Made by a program: the position numbers and the translations under genes. This document shows positions 54,117-64,000 of a stretch of DNA of 64,000 bases, piece after piece. This DNA comes from Zasmidium citrigriseum (Eukaryota; Ascomycota; Dothideomycetes; Mycosphaerellales; Mycosphaerellaceae): assembly GCA_002786025.1 (NCBI GenBank), contig NHNW01000041.1:62001-126000 (forward strand), written 5' to 3'. The notes beneath the pieces were generated by a model. The model was given only the letters and a program-made list of their open reading frames with translations. It had not been told where the DNA came from and searched no databases. Positions within the stretch are counted from its first letter, which is position 1. Each line of letters opens with the position of its first letter.

Positions 54117-56685
54117 ATGGGCTCCATAGCCATGGACGCGCAAGCCCCATCCGAAGCATCCTCTTCCCCATCGGACACTGTTGAAGTGCAGACGCAGCCA
54201 CCGAAACGCACAGCTGCCGATGCAGGTCTGAAGCCCAATGGCATGCGCCCAGCGAAGAGCGTCAAGAGAAGAGCTTCCAAAGCATGCCAATGTTGTCGCG
54301 CACGCAAAGTGAGATGCAATGTGGTTGAGCATGGCCCGCCATGCACCAATTGTCGATTGGATGAAGTGGAATGCATCGTGTCAGAGAGCAAGCGCAAGAA
54401 GTGAGTGTCGATCCTTGCACACAGCTCCGGCCACCACGCTCACAAAGCTCTAGGAAATGGCCTACGAACGGCATCGAAGGCTCACCTAACCAGAACAAAG
54501 GTGGCTTGCCTTACAAGTCACCGATGTTTCCAATGTCTGCACAGCCGCCTTACGAGCCTCTCAAGCGTCCTGAACATGTCCCACATGCCCTCTGTATGTT
54601 CTTCTGGCCTGGTTGAGCACGACTAATACTGACAAATTCGCAGACCAGGATCTCGGTCGAGACATGCCATTGAACAATCAGCCTCCGCGAGGCTCCATGT
54701 ACACTCCTGACATGGTGATGAATCTGCAGCGCATCGGCCAGAAGCCGTCTGTTTCCGATCCTGCACCCTTGCTGTCCGGCCTGATGCCACCGATCATGCC
54801 CACCTACAGCCTACCTCTGTTTATCAAACCCCTGCCATCGAAACTCGACCCAGAAGACGTCGTATACTTGGAGAAGAAGGGTGCTTTGACTATACCTGAT
54901 CAGCCACTGAGGAATGAGCTGCTAAGAAACTTCGTGGAATTTATCCATCCGTTTATGCCCTTGTTGAATGTCCACGATTTGGTGTTCACGATTGACAGAA
55001 ACGATGGGACCGCACCAGTGAGCCTGCTCCTTTTCCAAGCAATCATGTTCACTGGGATTGCGACGGTCGACATGAGCTTCCTCAAGTCTGCAGGTTACGC
55101 CACGCGGAGAGATGCGCGACGAGACTTCTTCCAAAAGACAAGACTGCTGTATGATTTCGACATCGAAGTTGATCGAATATCTCTCATCCAAGCTCTGCTG
55201 TTGATGACTTACTGGTACGAAACCCCGGATGATCAGAAGGATAGCCACCATTGGATGGGAATCGCGGTGTCTCTGTCACATACAATCGGTCTGCATCGTA
55301 ATCCAGACAAATCGGCGGCAATGGACGATTCGAGGAAGAAACTGTGGAAGCGCATCTGGTGGTCGACGTATATGCGTGATCGCCTTGTCGCGCTTGGCAT
55401 GCGTCGACCAACTCGCATCAAGAATGCGGACTTCGACGTTCCCATGCTGACTATCAACGATTTTGAATCCGCGGTGCTACCAGAAGGCTCATCGTGTATT
55501 CCTGGAGACTGCAAGCTCCTCAAAGACGTCGATATGCAAAACCAGCTTGCGTTGATGTGCATCGAAAACGCCAAGCTCTGCGTCTGCATGAGCCATGTGC
55601 TATCAGTGCAGTATTCGGTGCTCAACAACAATCATGGCGTGCTGAGCGAAGAAGGCAGCACTCAGACGACTGCACGCCTGGCACGGAAGCGAGACCCGGA
55701 AGCCAACGAGGTGCAGACTTGTGACAAGGAGCTGCAAGACTGGAAAGACGAGCTACCTCCCGAGGCGCAGTATGTCGTTCCTTCATGGCAGGACGTCGAC
55801 TCTGGAATGGACAGCATCGTGCTCAACCGTTCTTTGCTCCACATGATCTACTATGCAACCCTGTCAGCATTGCATCGTCCGCAAGTGTTGCCGTCAACAG
55901 CAATTCCACCAAGGCAGACGCAGTCTGACATGCTTGAGCACTCGAGGAAGGCTGTCCGGCTTGCAGCTGGTGAGATCACCAGCATAGCTTACGGGCTGTT
56001 CAATCTCGACATGGTGAGGTATCTCCCAACGACTGGCGTTACTGTCCTCCTACCAGCCATCATTATTCACCTGCTGGACATCAAGGCCCCAGATGAGTCG
56101 ACGCGTCGGTCGAGCTTGCAAGGCTTCTGCCAATGCATGCAAATCATGGGCAAGCTCCGGGACATCTACGCTGCTGCCGACTACTCAACGGCGTTCCTTG
56201 AAGCCGCAATTCGCAAGGCTGAAATCACCCTACCTCAGAAGTCGGACGAGGTGAAGGAGCCGCGAAACATCATCACGTCGGCGCAGGGCCTCGTGGATGC
56301 CGGCCGCAGAATGCAGCTCATGCCAGCTGCCCAAGACACAGGTGCGCTCACCCCACCGCCGGATGATTCCCGAACCACATTCGAGAACGACCAACTCACC
56401 GACGACGACATTGCGCGGAAGCTGAACTCGTATCTAGCATCGACGCCACCAGATTCGGAGAATCAGAATGCTGGTGAGCAGGTGGACTTGACCGCGGGAG
56501 GATTCCAGCCTGACTTTGAGCACGACTTTGATAATCTGATCAATCTCGATGCTGCAGGAGATGTTTGGAGCCTGGAGGATGGATACGCCGCCATGAGTGG
56601 CGAGAGCGGTGCGTTTTCGATGACGGAGATGGATTGGTTGAAGGGCATGAAGGACGATGGATTGGCGCCTGCTGTAGAAGTTTGA
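54117..56685 (+). CDS. Zn2Cys6 transcription factor of the CTF1/FarA/FarB group
   Basis: Three exons: 54117-54400, 54454-54593 and 54644-56685; 2,466 bases, 821 residues. The zinc cluster C-x2-C-x6-C-x8-C-x2-C-x6-C uses Cys57, 60, 67, 76, 79 and 86 in ACQCCRARKVRCNVVEHGPP with CTNCRLDEVEC after it, nearly the sequence I recall for the cutinase regulator CTF1 and the Aspergillus fatty-acid regulators FarA/FarB. The fungal-specific regulator domain follows (FVEFIHPFMPLLNVHDLVFT, HWMGIAVSLSHTIGLHRNPD, RIWWSTYMRDRLVALGMRRP). The C-terminus is acidic (DFEHDFDNLINLDAAGDVWS), likely activating. These regulators switch on fatty-acid oxidation and, in plant pathogens, cutinase genes by binding CCTCGG-type sites. 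Which member of the group this is cannot be settled here. Confidence 0.88.
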
Positions 56686-57179
56686 AGTACATGTGAAGAT
56701 ATGATATAGAACAAAACGATGAATGAAAGTTATGTACAACGTTTTAAGCCGTCACAACAAATACTAGAGGATTCCAAGCTTGTTCTCGATGAACCATGAC
56801 ATCGATGAAGAGTGTTCGCGCCCAAGACGTGTCGATCGCTCATTTGATAGGGCTGTCAGGACAAACTTAGACCGAGGCGAGTGCCAGGGGATCTTCTTCA
56901 TCTCTCGCAGCACACTTTCCACCGCCCATACACCCACGCCAACGGGCATCGCGAACACCTGTTGTCGTTGTCACCACTTGTCGCTCTCGATGCGTGCTTA
57001 ATGCTCTTATGCGTCTGTTTTTGATGGCCATTGTCACTCCTTGACCCACCCCCGTCCTCTCTTTTGTTGAGCATATACTTTTTGGACACACGCCGTCTCA
57101 CCGCGTCGGACCCCAGCCTGGTACCCCATTCCACGCGTTGTGCGCATCTCCCGAGCGCGTGGCAGTCGAGCACCCGTCG
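56686..57179. other. Intergenic: regulator 3' flank and leader of the giant coiled-coil gene
   Basis: 494 bases. No gene; C/T-rich stretch CCACCCCCGTCCTCTCTTTTG at about 57044-57064 suggests a promoter or leader. Confidence 0.45.
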
Positions 57180-60100
57180 ATGAGCGATCCGTAGTCGCTC
57201 AGTGGTCGTTGGAAACGTGGAAGGTTGGTCGTTGCGTCCGGCGGGACATTGGACGGTCCCAGGCGTTGGGCATCGCTAACCACCCATCCGCCAACAGGCA
57301 CAACCGCCACCACGTCCTCAGCACCCCCGCCTTCGTCGCCGCCCATCGTCAAGTATGATGGCCTTGTAGCCGATCAGCCTGAGTCTTCGCTGCCGCACGA
57401 CGCTTCCAGCCCAGAGATCGCGCGTCTGCCTCCTCCACGAACGCCTGCGAGCTTGCGGAGTAGAGATACTGGTTCTGCATACTATACTGCTGCGTGGGGC
57501 TCGCCATACGACGTTTCGCCGTCTCAATTGTCAAGATCCGCACACACTGCTGTTTCTGAGCAGACCGCCAGCGACGACCTCAACGAGCTATCTCCTACCC
57601 CGAGCTTTGGTCTTGAGCACTTGATCCCGTCTCGATTGAGTGACCTCAGTCTTACACAGCCAGACGTATCTGCGCTTGGAATCTATCAAGGACTTCCCGA
57701 TCATCTGCAAACCCCTCGTTCGCGCACGCAACATTGGGTTCAGCTGCCGCAGCGAGAGGAACAGTCAGAGCGCGTGCATTGGTGGAGTGACGAGTCGCAC
57801 AGTGTTTCTGATAGCGAAGGCAGAAGACCACGCGCACCGTCTTCTACTGGTTCGATCCAGCATCCGAGGGATAGACCCAGCCGACCTGGTCATAAATCCC
57901 GTGAGAACAATCGGACATTGGACCAGCAGTCTTTCTGGAATACTTTGCGTGGACAGCAGCCTGAGAACATGGCAGGCTTGTTAGATTCAAGATGGGCGGC
58001 GACGCCGGAACCAACGCTAGAGCAACAGGGCAAAGCCGTTGAAGCGGACAGGAAACCGCAAGATGGAGTGTTTGCTTCGAGATGGGCAGATTCGACGGAG
58101 GTGGAGTCTGCGGCTAATAAGCCTGAGCAGGGCAATGCTGAAGAAAAGCCAGCGGAAGGAATTCTGGCATCAAGATGGGCGGATACTCCAGAGCCGGACG
58201 CAGAAGAGCAGCAACAACGGCAGATTGTTCAACCAGAGAAGCCAAAAGATGGCGTTTTCGCGTCTCGATGGGCCGATACACCTGAGCCCAACCCAGAAGA
58301 GCAGTCCAAGGCAGAGGAAGTTCTTGAAAAGCCAGCGGATGGAGTATTTGCTTCCAAATGGCCGCCTACCCCGGAACCAGCTCAAGCGCAAGATCCTTTG
58401 AAAGAAACGACTGCAGCGGACCAGGAACAGCCAACGCCGACCGCGCTGGTTACGGATGCAGTTTCTGGTGCTGAGAACGATGACAAGGAGAACGTCGCGC
58501 CATCGGATGGGCCGAAAAGTCACATGAAGGAGGAATCATCTCAAGTCGTCGAGCCCGTGGATGCGCCAGTGAAGGAATCTGAAGCTGATGGAACGGGAGC
58601 TGCCCCTGGCGACGTTGTGCAACCCGATCGTCCTGCGGTTACACACTTGGAGCCTCCACGTTTGAGGAAACGGGTGAGCTGGCGCGGCAAGAATATTGTG
58701 ATCTCTATACCCCGGATCAATTATGGAGCGACTGGTGCACCTAAGCCGATGAGTGAAGCTGAAGTTCAAGAGCGACTACAGCAGTTTCAAGACGCTGGCT
58801 ACAATGTTCTCGGTTACGATTTGACTCACGAAGAAGCTACGAGTGACGATCCTGCTCAAGTACGAGCCATTTTCCCGGACGAAACAGAGAGCCGCAAGTT
58901 GCCTAGTAGGGACCAGTACAAAGTGTTGCTCCCAGATCTCGAGAGGTGGAAAGCATACACCGACTGGCTTACAGAACAGAAGCTGGCAGCGCTTGGTGTT
59001 ACTCTTGGAATTGAGGAGCCGCCGCAGCCACAAGTCCCAGCGCAAGATATGTCCAGACAATCGTCGCAGCAGTATCCGCCGCTGCCCTTCTCGCCGCCAA
59101 TACCCACGACATCTGCTGGCAGCAGCATGAGTCGTCCAGGACTTGTTCGTGGACATTCGCACACAATGTCTGTAGCGTCTCCAGCCTCGCCTCTCAACGG
59201 CCCATTCGGACATATGCACCGACACTCGACGTTCACTGGCCCCATTGGACTTCCGCAGCTACAACAGCCGCCGCAACCTCAGTCTCCAGGGATCCCTGGC
59301 TTGCAACCTTTCTCCCCACAACAACAGATTGCGTTGTCAGGCTTGCCGCGTGGCGGCTCACCTGCCCAGATTTCGGCCCTTCGACAGGAACTTGGTTCTA
59401 TGCGTGGCCCTGGTTCGCCTCTGAACCAACAAATGCTACCTCAATCTCCTCAAGATTACAGTCGCGGCCTTGTGGACGACCAGAGGCGGAGACAGCACGC
59501 TTACTCTCAGTCCATGCAGCAGCCGATGCCAAACACCTTCTTGTCACAAGGTTCAAGCCTTCGTCCGACTCCCGCATTGCCGGAACTGCCTGAAGACGAG
59601 GATGAGGAAGACCTGGAGGAACCAGAGCCCCCGGCCTACGTCCCACCTCATAAGCGAGTGCAGGCCAACACTGAGATTGCAGTGCCTACCCCAAGAGGTC
59701 ATCGTCACAACATCAGCGAGGGCCTTGAACGTGAGCTTCTCGAGGCTGAACAGCGGCAGAAAGCTGCAAGCAGGGACTACATCGAGGTCACCGAAGAGGA
59801 AGAACAGCCCTCGGTCTTGCCGTTCCAGAAGCCCAATGGCTTTCAGAACCAAATGCCTCCTCTGCCTGTGGAGAGGGATCCACTGGGCTCCGAGCATCCC
59901 GTCCAAGAGACTACTCACAGCCGCAAGAAGAGTGCATCTCGTTTCAACGTGGCAGCTCCCTCATTCACCTTCAATCCTGGTGCGAACTTCCAGCCTGGCG
60001 CCGCCTTCCAACCCGCGCCGGCTTTCCAACAGCCAAGTGGCTTCCAACCTCCGCAGTCTACGTTCACCTTTGGCGCTCCGGCACCAAAGCCAAGCGAGCA

Positions 60101-63100
60101 ACCCCCGGCGCAAAGTCACCGCCGACACCAGTCTTCTGGCTCGTTCAATGCCAACGCCGCTTCCTTCAAGCCAGCTACTTCTGAGTTCAGCTTCTCCTCC
60201 TCGGGACCCTCCTTCCAGGCAAATGCACCATCCGAAGGGGCACCGAAGAAGGATCAACGTAACATTGTGGACGAGTTGCCGACGATCTTTGGCAAGATCG
60301 ACATTCCTGATATTGTCAAGCCAGCGAGGAGGTCTAAGGCTATTGCAATCGTTCGTCCTGACGAAGCGAAAGCATCTGGCTCTGGCACCGATTTCGAAGA
60401 CGACGAGGGCCGTGTTGCTCAAGGCGATGCTAAGAGAAAACAACAGCGTAAAATCGGCGACGACGGCGATCAAGTGCCCTTGTTTGCGGAACCAGGTCCA
60501 GCACCTGCGCTACCTGTGCCACCGGAGAAGGTACTTGGCTCGAATGATAACAAGACAGCTCCAGATGTGGAACAGAACGGGGTCGATGCGCCAAAGGGTC
60601 TCGAGGCCATCGCCGAGAAGGAGGAGAGCAGCAGTCCACAGCCTGCCAAGGAGGAAGCCACCAAAGCTGAGGCTCCTGTTGAAAGCTCCGTCGCGAAGCC
60701 ACCAGGTCATCACCACAAACATTCGAGTTCGTTGTCCGCATTGGCGAAGCCATTCCAGCCTCCTGGTGCCCCCGCGACTGAGAACGAGTCGACCGAGAAA
60801 CACCACGAACACTTCAACTCTATTAGTGAGTTGGAGGAGGGTGAAATCAGGGAGGATGGAACGCCCTCTGTGTCGCCCGTGCGCGCTCCTGCATCCATGG
60901 TCCAACCATCGACGCAACAGCGTGACTTTGCCCCTGCTTCGGCCAGACCTACTGGGCCCTTGGAATACTCTTCGAACGAGCGCATCGACACAGTTGAACA
61001 TCACGAACCGTCATTCGACGAGATCGATGCTGTCATGCGCCAACTCAATGCAGATGATTCGGAGAAGGAGACTGTCCGAGACACTTCTCCTGCGCGACTG
61101 CCAAGTCCAGGTTCTCACCCAATGAAGGGTGTCACATACCTGCGAAGCGATGCTCCAAGCCCAAGTCTTGATCGAGAGAATACACTTGAGCGTTCTTACA
61201 GCGCAGATCAAGATTTGAATGGATGGCCTCAAGTTCGCCAGCTCAACAGAGCTGAGGAGGCCGCAACAAGTGACTGGTCCGGCATGCTTTCGCCGCCCGA
61301 CGAGGAGAAGCTGCATCAACGTAGCAACTTCTTCGACAGCCATATCGACAGCATTATTGGCCGCGTAGTTGAGCAGCGTCTGCAACCTCTTGAGGATAGT
61401 CTGCGACACATTCAAAACACAGTAGCTCGCCGGAATCGTTCATCAGAGCTGAAGCTGCAACGTAGCTCCTCGAACGTCGACAGCGACGCAGACGACGAAG
61501 ATGAGGGCTCCGACGAGCAGAAGCAGCGACCAATCTCACGCGGGCGAGACAAGCGTGTTGATCAGATCAAAGTCGCGGTTTTGGAAGCTCTTCGAGAGCA
61601 AAGTCCTATGCGCTCACAGACTGCAATCGACGTCGCTGAGCTTCATTCCGTCTTGGCAGACATGAAAGTCTCTTTCGCCAGAGCTGCATCTGCGAGCTTG
61701 GAGCTCGACGATATTCGCGCGGTGGTCGAAGACTCATTGAATCGTCAAAGCCAAGCCGTTGTTCCCATCGCCATTGACGAGGGTAAGGAGACACATCGAC
61801 GAGAGCTTTCTGAGCTCGAAGGACGTCTTAATGAGACGCTTGCTGGAGCATTGGAAGAGGCCAACCAGAGACGCCACATCGAAGAGCGAGAGGCAGAGGC
61901 ACGACGCCAACTCCGCTTGGCAGAAGAAGAACTTGGACTGCTGAGAGACTCTGCGAGGGACGAGGACTCCAAGGCACGAGCAATGGAACAAGAACGCCAG
62001 GATCTCATTGATCGCCTAGACAGGTCGGAAGAGGCACGCCGTAAGGCTGAAGACAAGCTGGAAGATGCTGAAGCGGAGAAGGATGCACTGCAAGCCACGC
62101 TCGAAGAATATCGAGTGTCGAGCAACAAGTGGCGCCAGGATATCGATGACGGCAAGCTTGCACGCGAGGAGCTCGAGAACACGATCGCTTCGATGGAGCG
62201 TCAGAATGAAGAGTATCAGGAATCCTCCGGTGGCATGAAGCGCCGTCTTGAGAAGCTTCATTCGGACATGGCAACGGCAGCCGGTCAGCTTGCGAGCGAA
62301 AAGGCTATCTGGAAATCGAAAGAAGAAGACTATCGCGCTAAGATCGATGTTCTGGAGTCACAATCGGTTGTCGCCAACAGGGAACGTGTGCAGCTTGAGG
62401 ATGAATTGCGCGTCTTGCGCGCTACCGCGGTTGGAGCTGCAGAGTCTCAACATACGATTGAGCACTTGAGAGCCACGAATGCGTCCCTGGATGAAATGGT
62501 GCGTAAGCTGCAGAGCGATTTGACTGAGCAGCAAATTCTCGCAGTCCGCTTCGAGCGACAATTCCACGATGCCCAAGAATCTGGCCGCGCTGAAGTGCAT
62601 CGTACTCGCATGTCTCTCGAGACCGAGGTCGAGGCTGCAAACAACCACGTCAATCTTGTCCGAGCTGAGTTGGAGACTGAGCTGTCAAGAGTCCGCACGG
62701 AACTTGACAATGCCAAGATGGAAGCAGACACTGCAAAGGCTCGCCATGACCATCTCATGGAGGAAGAGGAGACCGCGAGACGAGAAGCTCTCCGCAAGGT
62801 CAATCACGCAAACAGCGTCGCACTGGACGAAGCACGCCACAAGTACGAGTCGGCCATTCAGGAGCTGACTTCCCAACAGTCTCGGGCCCTGGCACAAGCA
62901 TTCGAGGACAAGGAACGCACCGAGTCCTTTCTGAAGGAGAAGTTGGCCTTGTCCGATGCCAAACTGCAGCACTTCCAAGAGCGAGTCTCACACCTCGAGG
63001 AGAGATTGGAGGTGGCGAAGTCAGCAGCTCAGGCCGCAGCACTCAGCGCCAAAGCCTCGAAGACACTTTCACCCACTATCTCGTCGGCTTCCGTGCCAAG

Positions 63101-63974
63101 CATACCAGAGAAGGTATCACCGCAAGCTTTGCGCGAGTCGATCCTAGTGCTACAAGAGCAACTGCAAGAGCGTGAGACGCGGATCGAGCGTCTTGAGGCT
63201 CAAGTACAGCAAGAAGGCGTTGCCAAGGTCAAGGAACGTGACACCGAAATCAACTGGTTGCGAGAACTACTCGCAGTGCGCAGCGAGGAGCTGACTGAGC
63301 TGGTCAATACGCTGTCTCGCCCCAACTTTGATCGATCCACTGTGCGTGATACGGCAATCCGCATTCGTGCCAACCTCGATATGGAGCAGCAAGAGAAGGA
63401 GCGATCCAACAAAAACACTGGAGGCCTTGGTGGCCAGGCCATTGCTACTCTGTCTAGCATTGCTTCACCACGGTTGTCCTCGGCTTTTAACAAATGGCGT
63501 GAGTCCATGGAGAGCTCCGCTTTGAAGAACCAGCAGCGACCATTCCCAATCGCACGATCTTCCACTCCATCCCGAGTGAGCACCAAGCCCAAGCCTCAAC
63601 CGCCGTCGCGATACCCATCTGGATTGATGACGCCCCCAGCAAGCAATCTTCGAAGCTCACCGGCTGCAGAAGCAACCAACTCTCTTCCTCCGCCACAACT
63701 GAACTCCAGGCCCGCATCGAAGTCCTCTGCAGTGGAACAGGCCGACCCGTCGAAACCTCGCAGCAGGCACACGTCTGCAACCTCAGAACGTCCAAGCACT
63801 CCGCTCTTCCGCGAGCAGAGCTACGATCGTGATGCGGAAGACCATAGCATCGACATGCAAGACATGCAAACCTTTGAAGACGACGATCTGGAAGATGTCG
63901 CCGATTCAGAGCCTCCGGCTTTCCGAAGCCTTGAATCTGAGCTAGAAGTTGATGGTGGAATGGAGGAGGAATAG
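57180..63974 (+). CDS. Very large protein of unknown function with SRWADTPEP repeats and long coiled coil
   Basis: The main frame is open from about 57225 to TAG at 63972-63974 (2,249 codons), but its first in-frame ATG is at 57969. Conserved-looking sequence (DGLVADQPESSLPHDASSPE, ARLPPPRTPASLRSRD) lies upstream of that, so a short first exon is likely: ATG AGC GAT CC at 57180-57190 joined to 57263 (donor GTAGTC, acceptor CCCAG) gives MSDPRWASL in frame; this join is tentative. Parts in order: disordered start; five SRWAxTPEP repeats (57980-58385); a small conserved block KRVSWRGKNIVISIPRINYG and YNVLGYDLTHEEATSDDPAQ (58665-59010); Pro/Gln/Phe-rich disorder; then a coiled coil of about 600 residues (61560-63050) ending in Ser/Pro-rich tail. 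No membrane segment. Function unknown; a scaffold is a reasonable guess. Confidence 0.75.
57980..58385 (+). repeat. Five coding repeats around [AS]-S-[RK]-W-A-D-T-P-E-P
   Basis: Copies: LDSRWAATPEP, FASRWADSTEV, LASRWADTPEP, FASRWADTPEP and FASKWPPTPEP, about 85-100 bases apart, each followed by Glu/Gln-rich linker and a KPxDGVF lead-in. The unit is about 30 residues. Confidence 0.85.
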
Positions 63975-64000
63975 AATCTGTCTGTGCGGCTCAATCACCG

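Noticed and set aside
59470..61125. 551-codon forward frame overlapping the giant gene
   Set aside because: Alternative frame of a GC-rich coding region; Ser/Arg/Leu-rich composition typical of frame-shifted reading.

Overview
This window is nuclear DNA from a filamentous ascomycete. The evidence is many short spliceosomal introns (about 49-72 nt, mostly GTANGT donors, CTNAC-like branch points and YAG acceptors), fungal-only families (Zn2Cys6 regulator, fungal rhodopsin-type membrane protein, AA11 lytic monooxygenase, PMT2), roughly balanced base composition and gene spacing of about 2 kb. The gene set looks like a plant-associated Dothideomycete of the Mycosphaerellales type. That placement is inference from remembered family sequences, not from a search.

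Layout. 0-8 kb: the 5' end of a probable secreted ADAM-type metalloprotease, a large mitochondrial AAA ATPase, an F-box-like protein, an unknown 207-aa protein and a MARVEL membrane protein. 9-18.5 kb: a metabolic patch with three different medium-chain zinc dehydrogenases, a fungal rhodopsin-type 7-TM protein and a secreted pectin methylesterase. 20-33.7 kb: an unknown repeat-bearing protein, NOP12 divergent from a DEP1/Sds3-like gene, PMT2, an Asp/Glu racemase-family enzyme and a 334-aa conserved unknown. 34-43.5 kb: an NAD-dependent epimerase-like reductase, ATP synthase alpha, MPO1, a TFIID histone-fold subunit and a secreted AA11 monooxygenase. 44.6-52.6 kb: SNF5/SFH1, a small acidic unknown, a secreted yellow/MRJP-like protein, prefoldin 1 and alkaline ceramidase. 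54-64 kb: a CTF1/Far-type Zn2Cys6 regulator and a protein of more than 2,200 residues with SRWADTPEP repeats and a long coiled coil.

Most neighbours are unrelated housekeeping genes; no operon-like system, secondary-metabolite core enzyme, transposon, CRISPR array or tRNA was found. Recurrent themes are surface and plant-polymer enzymes (pectin methylesterase, AA11 oxidase, the Far/CTF1 regulator of lipid or cutin use, PMT2 glycosylation) and chromatin or transcription (DEP1, SNF5, TAF, NOP12). Exon structures were rebuilt by hand from splice signals plus protein-family continuity. Every multi-exon model whose start codon is identified sums to a whole number of codons.

I did not find a clearly new biological system. 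The items most worth checking are an in-frame TAG in the DEP1-like gene followed by 228 more open codons of Tyr/Gln/Pro-rich repeats, 15- and 19-nt consecutive microexons in the ATP synthase alpha gene, two probable GC-AG introns within 2 kb, and the uncharacterised repeat proteins at 20.2 and 57-64 kb.
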